From NCBI RefSeq assembly GCF_011064545.1, contig NZ_JAAMFG010000021.1, positions 186,001-250,000 on the forward strand: DNA of 64,000 nt, given 5' to 3'. Position numbers and translations under genes: made by a program. This stretch comes from Wenzhouxiangella sp. XN24 (GTDB lineage Bacteria; Pseudomonadota; Gammaproteobacteria; Steroidobacterales; XN24). Positions within the stretch are counted from its first letter, which is position 1. The number at the start of each line of letters is the position of its first letter. The notes beneath the pieces were generated by a model that was not told where the DNA came from, made no database searches, and saw only the letters and a program-made list of their open reading frames with translations. Of the stretch, positions 38,908 through 49,831 are shown in pieces.

Positions 38908-40409
38908 TGACCGCCACCGCCATGTCGCCGGGAATGACGCTGGGCGAGCTGATGGGCGATGCCGCGCCGGCCGCGCTTGCAACCCGCCGGGTCGCGGATC
39001 TCGCGCTGGACAGCCGCAGGGTCGTGCCGGGGAGCCTGTTCCTCGCCGTACCCGGCACGCGGGAGCATGGCCTGCAGCATGCAGCAGCCGCCGCGGCGGC
39101 CGGCGCGACGCTGGTCGCGTGGGAGCCGGCCGATGGCGTGTCCGCAACCGTCCTGCCGGCGGGCTGCGAAGCATTTCCGGTACCCGGCCTGCGCACGCGC
39201 CTGGGCGCGCTGGCGGATCGTTTCTTCGGCGAGCCGTCGCAGCGGCTCGCGGTGGTCGGTGTCACCGGGACCAATGGCAAGACGACCTGCACCCACCTCG
39301 TGGCCGGTGCGCTGGAACGGCTCGGGCGCCGGACCGGGGTCATCGGGACGCTGGGCAGCGGTCCGGTGGGCGCCCTGCGTGCCGCCACGCTGACCACCCC
39401 GGACGTGATCGAGGTGCATCGCACGCTTGCGGAGTTCGTCGGCCAGGGGCTGCAGGCGGTGGCGATGGAAGTGTCGTCGCATGCACTGGACCAGGGCCGG
39501 GTGGATGCGGTGCGGTATGCCGTCGCCGCGTTCACCAACCTGAGCCGCGACCATCTCGATTACCACGGCGATCTCGAGACCTACGCCGAATGCAAGGCGC
39601 GCCTGTTCCTGGCGCATCGTCCCGCCGCCGGCGTCGTCAACGTGGACGACGAGTTCGGTCGGTCGTTGTTCGCGCGCCTGGGCGAGGCGACCCGCGGCAT
39701 TGCCGTAGGCCGGGAGGCAACGGGTGACGGCGATACCGTCCGGCTGGTGCGCGTGGAGGCCCGCGAGGACGGACTCGCCGTGCAGCTCGCAGGGGCCTTC
39801 GGCGAGGTCGGACTGCGCTCGCCGCTGGTCGGGGAGTTCAATGCGGAGAACCTCGCGCTGGCCTTCGCCGTGCTGCTGGCGCTCGACGCAGATGCGTCTG
39901 CTGCGGCCGAGGCGCTCGCGGATGTGCCGGCCCCGGCCGGCCGGATGGAGGCTTTCGCCGATCCGGCGAGCGACGTGCTGGCGGTGGTCGACTACGCGCA
40001 TACGCCCGATGCGCTGGCCAAGGCGCTGGCCGCGCTGCGAAGCCACTGCCGCGGCCGGCTGTGGTGCGTGTTCGGCTGCGGCGGGGAGCGTGACCGGGGC
40101 AAGCGGCCCGAGATGGGCCGGGTCGCGGCACAACTCGCCGACGAGCTCGTCATCACCGACGACAATCCGCGCGGGGAAGACGGCCGGTCGATCGTCGCCG
40201 ACATACTCGCGGGCATCGACGATGTCGGGGCGGTGCGCATCGAGCGCGATCGCGCCGCCGCCATCCGCCAGGCTCTGGGGGCGGCGCAGCCCGGCGATGT
40301 CGTGCTGATCGCCGGCAAGGGGCACGAGGAAGTGCAGCTCGTGGCGGGAGAGCGACGCCCCTTCAGCGACCGTGTGCTGGCGGCGTCGTTGACCGGGGGT
40401 GCGTTGTGA
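38904..40409 (+). CDS. murE: UDP-MurNAc-L-Ala-D-Glu:meso-diaminopimelate ligase
   Basis: Adds the third residue of the stem peptide. It has 501 residues in the three-domain Mur ligase layout. The ATP loop is VTGTNGKTT (from 120), EVSSHALDQGRV is the conserved centre, and DNPR at 420-423 is the signature for meso-diaminopimelate rather than lysine. Peptidoglycan is therefore of the DAP type, as in Gram-negatives. ATG 38904 overlaps the ftsI stop; ATG 38907 follows directly and cannot be excluded. Confidence 0.97.
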   Translation: MMTATAMSPGMTLGELMGDAAPAALATRRVADLALDSRRVVPGSLFLAVPGTREHGLQHAAAAAAAGATLVAWEPADGVSATVLPAGCEAFPVPGLRTRLGALADRFFGEPSQRLAVVGVTGTNGKTTCTHLVAGALERLGRRTGVIGTLGSGPVGALRAATLTTPDVIEVHRTLAEFVGQGLQAVAMEVSSHALDQGRVDAVRYAVAAFTNLSRDHLDYHGDLETYAECKARLFLAHRPAAGVVNVDDEFGRSLFARLGEATRGIAVGREATGDGDTVRLVRVEAREDGLAVQLAGAFGEVGLRSPLVGEFNAENLALAFAVLLALDADASAAAEALADVPAPAGRMEAFADPASDVLAVVDYAHTPDALAKALAALRSHCRGRLWCVFGCGGERDRGKRPEMGRVAAQLADELVITDDNPRGEDGRSIVADILAGIDDVGAVRIERDRAAAIRQALGAAQPGDVVLIAGKGHEEVQLVAGERRPFSDRVLAASLTGGAL

Positions 40410-41767
40410 TCCGCGGCACGCTCGGCGAACTGGCCCGCGTGCTCGGCGCGACGCTCGTCGGTCCGGACCGTGACTTCGCGGGCGTCTCCACGGATACGCG
40501 CGCCCTCGAGCCCGGCCAGCTGTTCGTGGCCCTGCGCGGGCCGAACTTCGACGGGCATGCCTTCGTCGCGGAGGCCCAGCGGCGGGGGGCTGCGGGCGCC
40601 GTCGTCGATACGGCGCCGTCGGCTGAACTGCCGTGGCTGGGCGTGGCCGACACGCTCGCGGCCCTGGGCGGAATCGCCGCCGACTGGCGCAGCCGCTTCG
40701 ACGTGCCGGTAGTGGCCGTGACGGGCAGCTACGGCAAGACCACCGTCAAGGAGATGATGGCGGCCATCGCCCGGTCGCGCGGTGAGATCCTGGCGACCCG
40801 CGGCAACATGAATAACGAGATCGGCCTGCCGCTGACACTGTTCCGCCTGGATCGCCAGCATCGTGCCGCGATTCTCGAGCTGGGCGCCAACCATGGCGGC
40901 GAGATCGCGCGCATGGCGGCGATCTGTCGTCCTTCGGTGTCGATCGTGACCGCCGCCGGTCCCGTCCACCTCGAGGGCTTCGGCAGCGTGGAGGGCGTGG
41001 CGCGGGGCAAGGGCGAGATATTCGCCGGCCTGCCGGAGGACGGCGTGGCTGTGATCAACGCCGACGATCCGTTCGCCTCCCTGTGGCGCGAAATCGCCGG
41101 GTCGCGCCGCCAACTCACGTTCGGTCTCACGCCGGACGCGGAGTTCCGTGCGGAGGCCGTGCGCCAGTCGCTGGACGCCGCCGGCCCGGTGCTCGAGTTC
41201 CGCATGGTGACGCCCGACGGCACGGCAGACGTGCGCATTGCGCTCCCCGGACGGCACAACGCGTTCAATGCGCTCGCGGCTGCCGCCGCGACCTGGGCGG
41301 CCGGCTGGTCGCTGGACGAGATCGTCGCGGGGCTGGCGGCCGTGGCCGGGACGAAGGGCCGGATGAGCCTGCGCAAGGCGCGCAGCGGCGCGTTGCTGAT
41401 CGACGACACCTACAACGCCAATCCGACCGCGCTCGAGGCAGCGATCGATTACGCCACGGCGTTGCCCGGCGACACCTGGCTGGTGCTCGGCGACATGCTC
41501 GAGCTGGGGCCGGAGGCGGCCCAGTTGCATGCCGCCGCGGGCCGGTACGCGCGAGACCGGGGAGTCGCGCGCCTCTATGCGCTCGGCCCGGAATCGGCCG
41601 CCGCGGTGGAGGCGTTCGGGGCGGGTCGGCACTTCGAAGATGCGGAGGCCCTGGCGGACGCCCTCGAGGAAGACCTGCCAGGCGATGTGAACCTGCTGGT
41701 GAAGGGCTCGCGTTCCATGCGCCTGGAAGCCGTCGTCGAGCGCCTGGCCGCCGAGGAGGTCCGCTAG
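40406..41767 (+). CDS. murF: UDP-MurNAc-tripeptide:D-Ala-D-Ala ligase
   Basis: Adds D-alanyl-D-alanine to finish the UDP-MurNAc-pentapeptide. It has 453 residues. The ATP loop VTGSYGKTT begins at residue 105, and the conserved ILATRGNMNNEIGLPLTL, ELGANHGGEI and LIDDTYNANPTA segments are typical of MurF. The start is GTG 40406, in a GTGA overlap with murE. mraY starts immediately after its stop. Confidence 0.97.
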   Translation: MIRGTLGELARVLGATLVGPDRDFAGVSTDTRALEPGQLFVALRGPNFDGHAFVAEAQRRGAAGAVVDTAPSAELPWLGVADTLAALGGIAADWRSRFDVPVVAVTGSYGKTTVKEMMAAIARSRGEILATRGNMNNEIGLPLTLFRLDRQHRAAILELGANHGGEIARMAAICRPSVSIVTAAGPVHLEGFGSVEGVARGKGEIFAGLPEDGVAVINADDPFASLWREIAGSRRQLTFGLTPDAEFRAEAVRQSLDAAGPVLEFRMVTPDGTADVRIALPGRHNAFNALAAAAATWAAGWSLDEIVAGLAAVAGTKGRMSLRKARSGALLIDDTYNANPTALEAAIDYATALPGDTWLVLGDMLELGPEAAQLHAAAGRYARDRGVARLYALGPESAAAVEAFGAGRHFEDAEALADALEEDLPGDVNLLVKGSRSMRLEAVVERLAAEEVR

Positions 41768-42856
41768 ATGTTGTTGTATCTCGCAGAGTACCTGGCGCGC
41801 TTCGAAAGCGGCTTCAACGTGTTCCAGTACCTCACCTTCCGCGCCATTCTCGGTGCGCTGACGGCGCTGGCGATCTCCCTGCTGGTCGGTCCCTGGATGA
41901 TCCGCCGGCTGACCTTCCACCAGATCGGCCAGCAGGTGCGCAGCTACGGACCCGAATCCCACCTGCCCAAGGCGGGCACGCCGACCATGGGCGGCGCGCT
42001 GATCCTGGTGTCGATCACGATATCGACCCTGCTCTGGGCGGATCTCGCCAATCGTTTCGTGTGGATCGTGCTCGGCGTGATGATCGGCTTCGGCATGATC
42101 GGTTTCGTCGACGACTACAAGAAACTGGTGGTCGGCGACAGCCGCGGGCTCGCGGCGCGCTGGAAGTACCTGTGGCAGTCGGTCGGGGCACTGCTCGCGG
42201 GGATCGCGTTCCTCTCCACCGCGGTGGATCCGTCGGTCGAGCAGGCCCTGATCTTCCCCTTCTTCAAGAACCTGGTCCTGCCGCTCGGCGTGGTCGGCTA
42301 CCTGGTGCTGGTCTATTTCGTCATCGTCGGCTCGAGCAACGCCGTGAACCTCACGGACGGGCTGGACGGTCTCGCGATCATGCCCACCGTGCTGATCGGC
42401 GGCGCGCTCGGGCTGTTCGCCTGGGTCACCGGCAACGCGGTGTTCTCCAGCTACCTCGGCATTCCCTTCGTGCCGGGCACCGGCGAGCTGCTGGTCTTCT
42501 GCACCGCGCTCACCGGGGCCGGGCTCGGTTTCCTCTGGTTCAACACCTACCCCGCGCAGGTCTTCATGGGCGACATCGGCGCATTGTCGCTCGGTGCGGC
42601 GCTCGGGACCGTCGCCGTGGCCGTGCGGCAGGAACTGGTGTTCTTCGTCATGGCCGGAGTGTTCGTGCTCGAGACGGTCTCGGTGATCCTGCAGGTCGCG
42701 TCTTTCAAGCTGACCGGGCGACGCATCTTCCGCATGGCGCCCATCCATCACCACTTCGAACTCAAGGGCTGGGCCGAGCCGAAAGTCATCGTGCGCTTCT
42801 GGATCATCACGGTGGTGCTCGTCCTGTTCGGCCTCGCGACGCTGAAGGTCCGATGA
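41768..42856 (+). CDS. mraY: Phospho-MurNAc-pentapeptide transferase
   Basis: Ten-helix inner-membrane enzyme of 362 residues that moves phospho-MurNAc-pentapeptide onto undecaprenyl phosphate, making lipid I. The catalytic Asp115-Asp116 pair is in [22 protein letters not shown] and the cytoplasmic loop [14 protein letters not shown], with its histidine triplet, are diagnostic. It ends four bases past the murD start. Confidence 0.97.
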   Translation: MLLYLAEYLARFESGFNVFQYLTFRAILGALTALAISLLVGPWMIRRLTFHQIGQQVRSYGPESHLPKAGTPTMGGALILVSITISTLLWADLANRFVWIVLGVMIGFGMIGFVDDYKKLVVGDSRGLAARWKYLWQSVGALLAGIAFLSTAVDPSVEQALIFPFFKNLVLPLGVVGYLVLVYFVIVGSSNAVNLTDGLDGLAIMPTVLIGGALGLFAWVTGNAVFSSYLGIPFVPGTGELLVFCTALTGAGLGFLWFNTYPAQVFMGDIGALSLGAALGTVAVAVRQELVFFVMAGVFVLETVSVILQVASFKLTGRRIFRMAPIHHHFELKGWAEPKVIVRFWIITVVLVLFGLATLKVR

Positions 42857-44220
42857 ACACGCGCACCGCCACCCGCTCCTCCGCGAAGCCTTCCGCCGGC
42901 GCGCCCGTGCTGCTGGTCGGGCTCGGCGCGACGGGTGCGTCGTGTGCGCGTTACCTGGCCGGGCTCGGGCAATCGGTCCGCGTGGTGGACAGCCGCGCGA
43001 CGCCGCCCGGACTGGCCGGGCTGGGCGAGCTCAGGGAAAGACTCGACCTGCGGCTCGGGAGCTTCGATCCGCGTGCCCTCGACGGCGTGGCCGAGGTGGT
43101 CGTGTCGCCGGGCGTTTCGCTGCAGGAGCCGCTGCTCGTGGAGGCGCGCAAGCGGGGGCTGTCGCTGCTCGGCGATATCGAGATGTTCGCCCGCGTGGCG
43201 CCCGCACCGATTGCGGCGATCACCGGCTCCAACGGCAAGAGCACCGTCACGACGCTGGTCGCGGCGCTGGCCGCGGCCGGGGGACTGGACGTGCAGGCGG
43301 GCGGCAACCTCGGCATCCCCGCGCTGGACCTGCTGGCGGACGAGGTGCCCGACCTGTATGTCCTGGAGCTGTCCAGCTTCCAGCTCGAGACCACCGACTC
43401 GCTGCGCCCGCGTGCCGCCTGCGTGCTCAACCTCTCCGCCGATCACATCGATCGCCACGGCAGCATGGCGGCTTACGCGAGCGCCAAGGCCCGCATTCTC
43501 GTCGGCGCGAGCACGGTGGTGCTGAACCGGGACGATCGCCTCGTCATGGCGATGTGGGACGGGCGCACGCCCTGCATCCGCTTCGGTCTCGGGGCGCCGG
43601 CCGAGGGCGAATACGGCCTCGTCGAGACCGCGGCGGGCGCGGTGCTGGCACGCGGCGAGCGGCTGTTGATCCCCGCCGAGCGCCTGCGGATCCGCGGACG
43701 GCACAACCTGGCGAACGCGCTGGCCGCGCTCGCCATGGTCGAGGCGCTGGGCATCGAGCCGGGCGACGTGCTCGAGGCCCTCGCCGGGTTTCCCGGGTTG
43801 CCGCATCGGGCCCAATGGGTGGCCGAGCGGCGCGGCGTGGCCTTCGTCAACGACTCGAAGGCGACCAATGTCGGCGCCGCCGTCGCGGCCATCACGGGGA
43901 CCGAAGGCCCGGTGGTGTTGATCGCCGGCGGCGACGGCAAGGGGGCGGACTTCAGCCCGCTGCTGGACGCGGTCGAGGGCCGGGCGCGCGCCGTGGTGCT
44001 CCTGGGTCGCGATGCGCCGCAACTCGAGCGCCTGCTGGCCCCGGCCTGCCCGGTCGTGCATGCGGACGGCATCGAGGCTGCGGTGACGGCGGCGGCGGAG
44101 CTGGCCGAGCCGGGCGACACGGTGCTGCTGTCGCCGGCCTGCGCCAGCACCGACATGTATCGCGACTACACGGAGCGCGGCGACCGCTTCGCGGCCGCCG
44201 CCCGGGCCTTGCCGTCATGA
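42853..44220 (+). CDS. murD: UDP-MurNAc-L-alanine:D-glutamate ligase
   Basis: Adds D-glutamate to UDP-MurNAc-L-Ala. It has 455 residues with three Mur ligase domains; the N-terminal Rossmann-like domain binds UDP ([15 protein letters not shown]). The ATP loop ITGSNGKST begins at 123, and [19 protein letters not shown] and [11 protein letters not shown] are conserved. The start ATG 42853 overlaps mraY; the long open frame upstream is just mraY and murF read out of frame. The stop overlaps ftsW. Confidence 0.97.
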   Translation: MNTRTATRSSAKPSAGAPVLLVGLGATGASCARYLAGLGQSVRVVDSRATPPGLAGLGELRERLDLRLGSFDPRALDGVAEVVVSPGVSLQEPLLVEARKRGLSLLGDIEMFARVAPAPIAAITGSNGKSTVTTLVAALAAAGGLDVQAGGNLGIPALDLLADEVPDLYVLELSSFQLETTDSLRPRAACVLNLSADHIDRHGSMAAYASAKARILVGASTVVLNRDDRLVMAMWDGRTPCIRFGLGAPAEGEYGLVETAAGAVLARGERLLIPAERLRIRGRHNLANALAALAMVEALGIEPGDVLEALAGFPGLPHRAQWVAERRGVAFVNDSKATNVGAAVAAITGTEGPVVLIAGGDGKGADFSPLLDAVEGRARAVVLLGRDAPQLERLLAPACPVVHADGIEAAVTAAAELAEPGDTVLLSPACASTDMYRDYTERGDRFAAAARALPS

Positions 44221-45386
44221 GCGCCGTCATGACACATGCCGCGCCCCCGGGGCTGCGCACCGATCCCTGGCTGGCGGGCAGCGCGCTGGTCCTCGCCCTG
44301 CTCGGCGTGGTGATGGTGGCGTCCGCCTCGATCACGATGGCCGACCAGGTGCACGGCCAGCCGTTCTATTTCCTCGTGCGCCAGTCGATCTATCTCGCGC
44401 TCGGCCTGTGCGTCGCGGCCTTCTGCATGCTGGTGCCGATGCGCGCCTGGGAGCAGGGCTCGCCGCTCCTGCTGGCGCTGGGGATGCTGCTGCTGGTCGT
44501 CGTGCTGCTGCCCGGCATCGGCCACGAGGTCAACGGCGCCACGCGCTGGTTGCGCATCGGGCCGCTCAACCTGCAGGCCTCGGAGCCCGCACGGCTGTTG
44601 CTGTTGATGTACCTGTGCGGCTACGTGGCGCGGCGTCGCGGCGCGCTCGAGTCCGGTCTCAAGGGGCTGCTGTTCCCGATGGCGGTGGTGACGCTGGCGG
44701 GCGTGCTGCTCATGCTGCAGCCGGATTTCGGCGCCACGGCCGTGCTGTTCGCCACCGCGATCGGCGTGTTGTTCGTAGGCGGCATGCGCTTCGGTTACCT
44801 GATGCTCATCGGGGTGGCGGGCTTCACATCGCTCGCGCTGCTGGTGCTCACCTCCGAGTACCGCATGCGTCGGTTGACGGCCTTCCTGGATCCGTGGGCG
44901 GATCCGTGGAATTCCGGCTTCCAGCTCACCCAGTCGCTCATCGCGATCGCCCGCGGCGAATGGCTGGGTGTCGGGCTGGGCGGCAGCGTGCAGAAACTGT
45001 TCTACCTGCCGGAGGCGCACACCGACTTCGTGTTCGCGGTGTTCGCCGAGGAGTTCGGCCTCGTCGGCGTGTTCCTGATCGTGGCGCTGTTTGCGGTGCT
45101 GGTGGTGCGCGCCTATGCCATCAGCGCGGCCGCGGCGGCCGCGGAACGCGTGTTCGCGGCGTGCCTGGCCTTCGGCATCGGCACCTGGATCGGCCTGCAG
45201 GCCTTCATCAACATGGCGGTGAACATGGGCCTGCTGCCGACCAAGGGGCTGACATTGCCCCTGGTCAGCTACGGCGGCAGCAGCCTGCTGGTCACCGGGG
45301 CAGCCATCGGCCTGCTGCTGCGCATCCATTACGAACTCCAGGCGGACGGCTATGCCGGACGCCGCAAGCGGCGGTCCAGGTCATGA
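44217..45386 (+). CDS. ftsW: Septal peptidoglycan polymerase FtsW
   Basis: SEDS-family glycosyltransferase of 389 residues with about ten membrane helices that polymerises lipid II at the septum together with FtsI. The conserved periplasmic loop contains GATRWLRIGPLNLQASEPARL and LLMLQPDFGATAV, with the catalytic-site Asp in QPDFG. The pore-side motif LPEAHTDFVFAVFAEEFGL and the C-terminal LPLVSYGGSSL are also present. The start ATG 44217 overlaps murD, and murG overlaps its stop. Confidence 0.97.
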   Translation: MSAVMTHAAPPGLRTDPWLAGSALVLALLGVVMVASASITMADQVHGQPFYFLVRQSIYLALGLCVAAFCMLVPMRAWEQGSPLLLALGMLLLVVVLLPGIGHEVNGATRWLRIGPLNLQASEPARLLLLMYLCGYVARRRGALESGLKGLLFPMAVVTLAGVLLMLQPDFGATAVLFATAIGVLFVGGMRFGYLMLIGVAGFTSLALLVLTSEYRMRRLTAFLDPWADPWNSGFQLTQSLIAIARGEWLGVGLGGSVQKLFYLPEAHTDFVFAVFAEEFGLVGVFLIVALFAVLVVRAYAISAAAAAAERVFAACLAFGIGTWIGLQAFINMAVNMGLLPTKGLTLPLVSYGGSSLLVTGAAIGLLLRIHYELQADGYAGRRKRRSRS

Positions 45387-46480
45387 GCGGCCGGGTGCTG
45401 ATCATGGCGGGCGGCACGGGCGGACACGTGTTCCCGGCGCTGGCCGTGGCCGACGCCTTGCGGGCGCGCGGCATCGAAGTGGTGTGGATGGGCACCCGTC
45501 TCGGGCTCGAGGCGCGCGTGGTGCCGGAGGCGGGGATCCGGGTCGAGTGGATCGCCATCGCCGGCCTGCGCGGCAAGAATCTCCTCACGCGGCTCGCCGC
45601 GCCGTTCCGCATCCTGCTGGCGGTGGCGCAGGCCTTGCGCATCATGTTGCGCGTCAAGCCGGCCGTGGTGCTCGGCATGGGCGGCTACGCGGCGGGTCCG
45701 GGGGGAGTCGCCGCCTGGCTGACGCGCCGGCCGCTGGTGATCCACGAGCAGAATGCGATCGCCGGGACCACCAACCAGATCCTCGCGCGCCTCTCGAGTC
45801 GCGTCCTCGCCGCGTTTCCCGGCGCGTTCCCCGGCGGGGTCTCGAGCATGGTCGTCGGTAACCCGGTGCGCGCGTCGATCGCCGCGCTGCCCGGTCCGGA
45901 CCGGCGCCTCGCGGACCGCACGGGGCCCGTGCACCTGCTGGTGCTGGGTGGCAGCCAGGGGGCCCTGGCCCTGAACCAGACCGTGCCCGAAGCGCTCGCG
46001 CACCTGCCGGAAGAGCAGCGCCCGCTGGTCCGCCACCAGGCGGGGCGCAACACGCTGGAGGTCGCTCGCGCAGCCTATGCACGTTTCGGGGTCGCCGCGG
46101 AGGTGAGCGAGTTCATCGACGACATGGCGGCGGCCTATGGCTGGGCCGATCTCGCGATCTGTCGTTCGGGTGCGCTGACCGTTTCCGAGCTGGCGGCGGC
46201 CGGCGTCCCCGCCGTCCTCGTGCCGTTCCCGGCCGCGGTGGACGACCACCAGACCCTGAACGGCGGCTACCTGGTGGCGGCCGGCGCCGCGGTGCTGGTG
46301 CCGGAGTCCCAGCTCGATCCCGACCGTCTCTCGCATGTGCTGGCGGGCCTCTTGGGCGACCGCGGGCGGCGCCTGGACATGGCGCGGCGCGCACGCGGCG
46401 CGGCGCGTACCGAGGCGCTCAGCACCATCGAGCGGGTATTGCTCGACGTCGGCGGGCTGGCCGCGGAGGAGGCGCGATGA
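45383..46480 (+). CDS. murG: UDP-GlcNAc:lipid I N-acetylglucosaminyltransferase
   Basis: Peripheral GT28-family enzyme of 365 residues that converts lipid I to lipid II on the inner face of the membrane. The glycine-rich loops [19 protein letters not shown] and GGYAAGPGG bind the lipid phosphate; [12 protein letters not shown] and the donor-site segment [17 protein letters not shown] with [10 protein letters not shown] are family signatures. ATGA overlaps join it to ftsW and murC. Confidence 0.97.
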   Translation: MSGRVLIMAGGTGGHVFPALAVADALRARGIEVVWMGTRLGLEARVVPEAGIRVEWIAIAGLRGKNLLTRLAAPFRILLAVAQALRIMLRVKPAVVLGMGGYAAGPGGVAAWLTRRPLVIHEQNAIAGTTNQILARLSSRVLAAFPGAFPGGVSSMVVGNPVRASIAALPGPDRRLADRTGPVHLLVLGGSQGALALNQTVPEALAHLPEEQRPLVRHQAGRNTLEVARAAYARFGVAAEVSEFIDDMAAAYGWADLAICRSGALTVSELAAAGVPAVLVPFPAAVDDHQTLNGGYLVAAGAAVLVPESQLDPDRLSHVLAGLLGDRGRRLDMARRARGAARTEALSTIERVLLDVGGLAAEEAR

Positions 46481-47889
46481 AAAACCGCATGCGCCGCGTC
46501 AATCGTATCCATTTCGTCGGCATCGGCGGCTCGGGCATGGGCGGCATCGCCGAGGTGCTGCTCAACCTCGGCTACGACGTGCAGGGTTCGGACCTGAAGT
46601 CCGGCCCGGTCGTGGAGCGCCTGGCTTCGCTCGGCGCGCGCGTGATGATCGGCCACAGTGCGGCGCACCTGGAGAACGTGGACGTCGTGGTGGTGTCCAG
46701 CGCGGTATCCGCCGACAACCCCGAGGTCACGGCGGCCCAAGAGCGCCGCATCCCGGTGGTGAAACGCGCCGAGATGCTCGCCGAGCTGATGCGCTTCCGT
46801 TACGGGATCGCGGTCGCGGGAACCCACGGCAAGACCACGACCACGAGCCTGGTCGCGAGCGTCCTCGCCGAGGCGGGCTTCGACCCGACCTTCGTCATCG
46901 GCGGCCGGCTGAACAGCGCCAACACGCACGCGCGCCTCGGCGCCGGCCGTTTCCTCGTCGCCGAGGCCGACGAGAGCGATGCCTCCTTCGTCCACCTGCA
47001 ACCCATGCTCGCCGTGGTGACCAACGTCGAGGCCGACCACATGGCGACCTACGGCGGCGACCTCGAGCAGCTCCACCAGACCTTCGTGGATTTCCTGCAC
47101 AACCTGCCGTTCTACGGCCTGGCCATCGTGTGCGTGGACGACCCCGGTGCGGCCTCGCTGCTGGCGCGTGTGCCGCGCGCCGTGCTGACTTACGGCTTCG
47201 ATGAGCGCGCCGATCTGCGCGCCACGAATTTTCGCCAGGAAGGCCGCGTGTCGCGTTTCACCGTGACGCGTCCGGGCGGGGCCGCGCCGCTGGAGGTCGA
47301 GCTCAAGCTCGCCGGGCGGCACAACGCGCAGAATGCGCTCGCGGCGATCGCGGTGGCCCAGGAGCTGGAGGTCGAGGACGCCGCGTTGCTGCGCGCGCTC
47401 GCCGGCTTCGGGGGGATCGACCGGCGCATGCAGGAACTCGGCGAGATCGCTGCGGGCGAGGGCACGGCCCTGCTGGTGGACGATTACGGTCACCATCCGA
47501 CCGAGCTCGAGAAGACGCTCGAAGCGATCCACGGCGCCTGGCCGGGTCGCCGCGTCGTCGTGGCTTTCCAGCCGCATCGCTACAGCCGCACCCGCGACCT
47601 CATGGATGACTTTGCGCGCGTGCTCTCCGGCACCGACGCGCTGTTGCTCTGCGAGGTCTATGCCGCGGGCGAGGATCCGGTGTCGAATGCCGACGGCCGG
47701 GCGCTGGCCCGCGCGATCCGCTCGCGCGGCAAGGTCGAGCCGGTGTTCGTCGAGCGGGTCGAAGACCTTCCCGAGGCGCTGGTCGGGGTGCTTCGCGCGG
47801 ATGACCTGCTGGTGACCTTCGGCGCCGGCAGCATCGGCGCGGTTGCAGCGCGGCTGCCGGAGCAGCTGCCGCCGGGAGCCTCGTCGTGA
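46477..47889 (+). CDS. murC: UDP-N-acetylmuramate:L-alanine ligase
   Basis: First amino-acid ligase of the stem peptide, 470 residues. The UDP-binding domain starts [23 protein letters not shown], the ATP loop [10 protein letters not shown] begins at 113, and [12 protein letters not shown] and DDYGHHPTE are diagnostic of MurC. It overlaps murG by four bases, and its stop is shared with the murB start. Confidence 0.97.
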   Translation: MKNRMRRVNRIHFVGIGGSGMGGIAEVLLNLGYDVQGSDLKSGPVVERLASLGARVMIGHSAAHLENVDVVVVSSAVSADNPEVTAAQERRIPVVKRAEMLAELMRFRYGIAVAGTHGKTTTTSLVASVLAEAGFDPTFVIGGRLNSANTHARLGAGRFLVAEADESDASFVHLQPMLAVVTNVEADHMATYGGDLEQLHQTFVDFLHNLPFYGLAIVCVDDPGAASLLARVPRAVLTYGFDERADLRATNFRQEGRVSRFTVTRPGGAAPLEVELKLAGRHNAQNALAAIAVAQELEVEDAALLRALAGFGGIDRRMQELGEIAAGEGTALLVDDYGHHPTELEKTLEAIHGAWPGRRVVVAFQPHRYSRTRDLMDDFARVLSGTDALLLCEVYAAGEDPVSNADGRALARAIRSRGKVEPVFVERVEDLPEALVGVLRADDLLVTFGAGSIGAVAARLPEQLPPGASS

Positions 47890-48866
47890 TGGCCGTGTTG
47901 CGCACGCCACCGCCCCATGCGCCACGCGGCGAGCTGCGCCATGGCGAGCCGATGTCCCGGCACACGTCCTGGCGGGTGGGCGGACCGGCCGACACCTGGT
48001 TCCGTCCCGCCGACCTCGACGACCTGGCGGCCTTTCTTGCCGCGCTCGATCCTGCCACGCCCGTTCACCTGGTCGGCCTCGGCAGCAACCTGCTGGTGCG
48101 CGACGGCGGGGTGCGCGGCGTCGTGATCGGCACGCACGGCGTGTTGTCCGGAATGGCGCGCTCCGGGGAACGGGGGATTCGCGCGGAGGCGGGCGTGCCC
48201 TGCGCGAAGATCGCGCGCAGCTGCGCGCGCTGGGGGCTCGGCGCCGGGGAGTTTTTCGCCGGCATCCCGGGGACGCTCGGCGGCGCCCTGGCGATGAACG
48301 CCGGCGCATTCGGCGGCGAGACCTGGGACTACGTGGTGGCCGTGGAGACGCTGGATCGTGCCGGGGTCCGCCGCCGGCGGGCACGCGACGAGTACGCGAC
48401 CGGTTATCGCAGCGTGCAGGGGCCGGCCGGCGAATGGTTCATCGCCGCGGAGCTCGCATTCCCCGCGGGGCGCCCGACCACCCAGGCCTCCATCCGCGAA
48501 CTGCTGGTGAAGCGCAAGGCCACCCAGCCGATCGGCGAGCCGAGCTGCGGTTCCGTGTTCACCAACCCGCCCGGCGACCATGCCGCGCGGCTGATCGAGG
48601 CCGCGGGGTTGAAGGGCTGTCGCATCGGCGGCGCCGAGGTGTCGCCCAAGCATGCCAACTTCATCATCAACACCGGGACGGCCACCGCCGCCGATATCGA
48701 ACGGCTGATGGCGCATGTCGCCGCCGAGGTGGAGCGGCTGCATGGCGTGCGGCTCGAGACCGAGGTGCGCGTGATCGGCGAACCCGCGACCGATGCGCCC
48801 GGCACGCCTGCCGCGCCGCGCGCCGCGGCCGGCAAGATCGGCGCGTCCGGGGAGGGCTCGTCATGA
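47889..48866 (+). CDS. murB: UDP-N-acetylenolpyruvoylglucosamine reductase
   Basis: FAD enzyme of 325 residues that reduces the MurA product with NADPH to give UDP-MurNAc. The FAD-binding part has TSWRVGGPADTWF and GLGSNLLVRDGG. GIPGTLGGALAMNAGAFGGE is conserved, and the proton-donating Ser222 lies in SCGSVFTNP. Length and the absence of the extra domain of E. coli MurB place it in the shorter type II class. ATG 47889 and GTG 47886 are both possible starts. Confidence 0.96.
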   Translation: MAVLRTPPPHAPRGELRHGEPMSRHTSWRVGGPADTWFRPADLDDLAAFLAALDPATPVHLVGLGSNLLVRDGGVRGVVIGTHGVLSGMARSGERGIRAEAGVPCAKIARSCARWGLGAGEFFAGIPGTLGGALAMNAGAFGGETWDYVVAVETLDRAGVRRRRARDEYATGYRSVQGPAGEWFIAAELAFPAGRPTTQASIRELLVKRKATQPIGEPSCGSVFTNPPGDHAARLIEAAGLKGCRIGGAEVSPKHANFIINTGTATAADIERLMAHVAAEVERLHGVRLETEVRVIGEPATDAPGTPAAPRAAAGKIGASGEGSS

Positions 48867-49831
48867 GCCGGGTCCCGGTTACCGCAGCCGCGGACTTCGG
48901 GCGCGTCGCCGTCCTGCTGGGCGGGACCTCCGCGGAGCGCGAGATCTCGCTGCTCACCGGCGAGGCGGTGCTCGCCGCGTTGCGCAGACGCGGCGTGGAT
49001 GCCGAGGGGGTCGATCCCGCGTCGGGCCTCGAGCCGCTCTTGAGCGGCGGTTTCGATCGCGCCTGGATTGCGCTGCACGGCCGCGGCGGCGAGGACGGCC
49101 TGATGCAGGGCGCGCTCGAGACCCTCGGCATGCCCTACACCGGCAGCGGCGTGCTCGGCTCGTCGCTGGCGATGGACAAGCTGCGCAGCAAGCAGCTGTT
49201 CGTCGCCTGGGCGCTCGCCACGCCGCGCTGGCGGGTGATGCGCGCGGCCGACGAAGCGGCCTCCGTGGTGGCGGAATTCGGCCTGCCGTTGATCGTCAAG
49301 CCGGCCGGCGAGGGGTCGAGCGTCGGCATGAGCAAGGTGACGGAAGCCGCCCGGCTGCCTGCGGCATGGGCCGAGGCAAATCGTTGGGCGGGCCCGGTGC
49401 TGGTCGAGGAGTGGGTGTCGGGCGAGGAATACTCGGTGGGCGTGCTGCAGGGAGACACGCTGCCGGCCGTGCGCATCGAGACGCCGCGCGCCTTCTACGA
49501 CTACGAGGCGAAGTACTTCTCCGACGAGACGCGTTACCACTGCCCCTGCGGGCTCGATCCGGCGCGCGAAGCGGATTTCGCGCGACTCGCGCGGCTGGCG
49601 TTCGAAGCCGTCGGCGCGAGCGGCTGGGGTCGCGTCGATTTCCTGCTGCCGGCCGACGGCGTGCCGCGATTCCTGGAGGTCAACACGATCCCGGGCATGA
49701 CCAGCCACAGCCTCGTGCCGATGGGCGCGCGGCAGGCCGGTATCGATTTCGACGAACTGGCCTGGCGCGTGCTGGAAACCAGTTTTGGCCGGGCGACGGC
49801 CGGGGAGGGGACGCATGGCACGCGCGGCTAA
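48863..49831 (+). CDS. ddl: D-alanine:D-alanine ligase
   Basis: ATP-grasp enzyme of 322 residues that makes the D-Ala-D-Ala used by MurF. Conserved segments are VAVLLGGTSAEREISLLTG, ALHGRGGEDGLMQGALE, PYTGSGVLGSSLAMDKLRSK, the ATP-site VKPAGEGSSVGMSKV and the metal-binding FLEVNTIPGMTSHSLVP. The Tyr of E. coli DdlB's active-site triad region is in FYDYEAKY. The start ATG 48863 overlaps murB, and the 3' end overlaps ftsQ by 17 bases. Confidence 0.97.
   Translation: MSRVPVTAAADFGRVAVLLGGTSAEREISLLTGEAVLAALRRRGVDAEGVDPASGLEPLLSGGFDRAWIALHGRGGEDGLMQGALETLGMPYTGSGVLGSSLAMDKLRSKQLFVAWALATPRWRVMRAADEAASVVAEFGLPLIVKPAGEGSSVGMSKVTEAARLPAAWAEANRWAGPVLVEEWVSGEEYSVGVLQGDTLPAVRIETPRAFYDYEAKYFSDETRYHCPCGLDPAREADFARLARLAFEAVGASGWGRVDFLLPADGVPRFLEVNTIPGMTSHSLVPMGARQAGIDFDELAWRVLETSFGRATAGEGTHGTRG

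Noticed and set aside
39992-42754. Minus-strand open frame of about 920 codons across murE, murF and mraY
   Set aside because: It is antisense to three certain genes, has biased His/Arg/Gln composition and no domain pattern.
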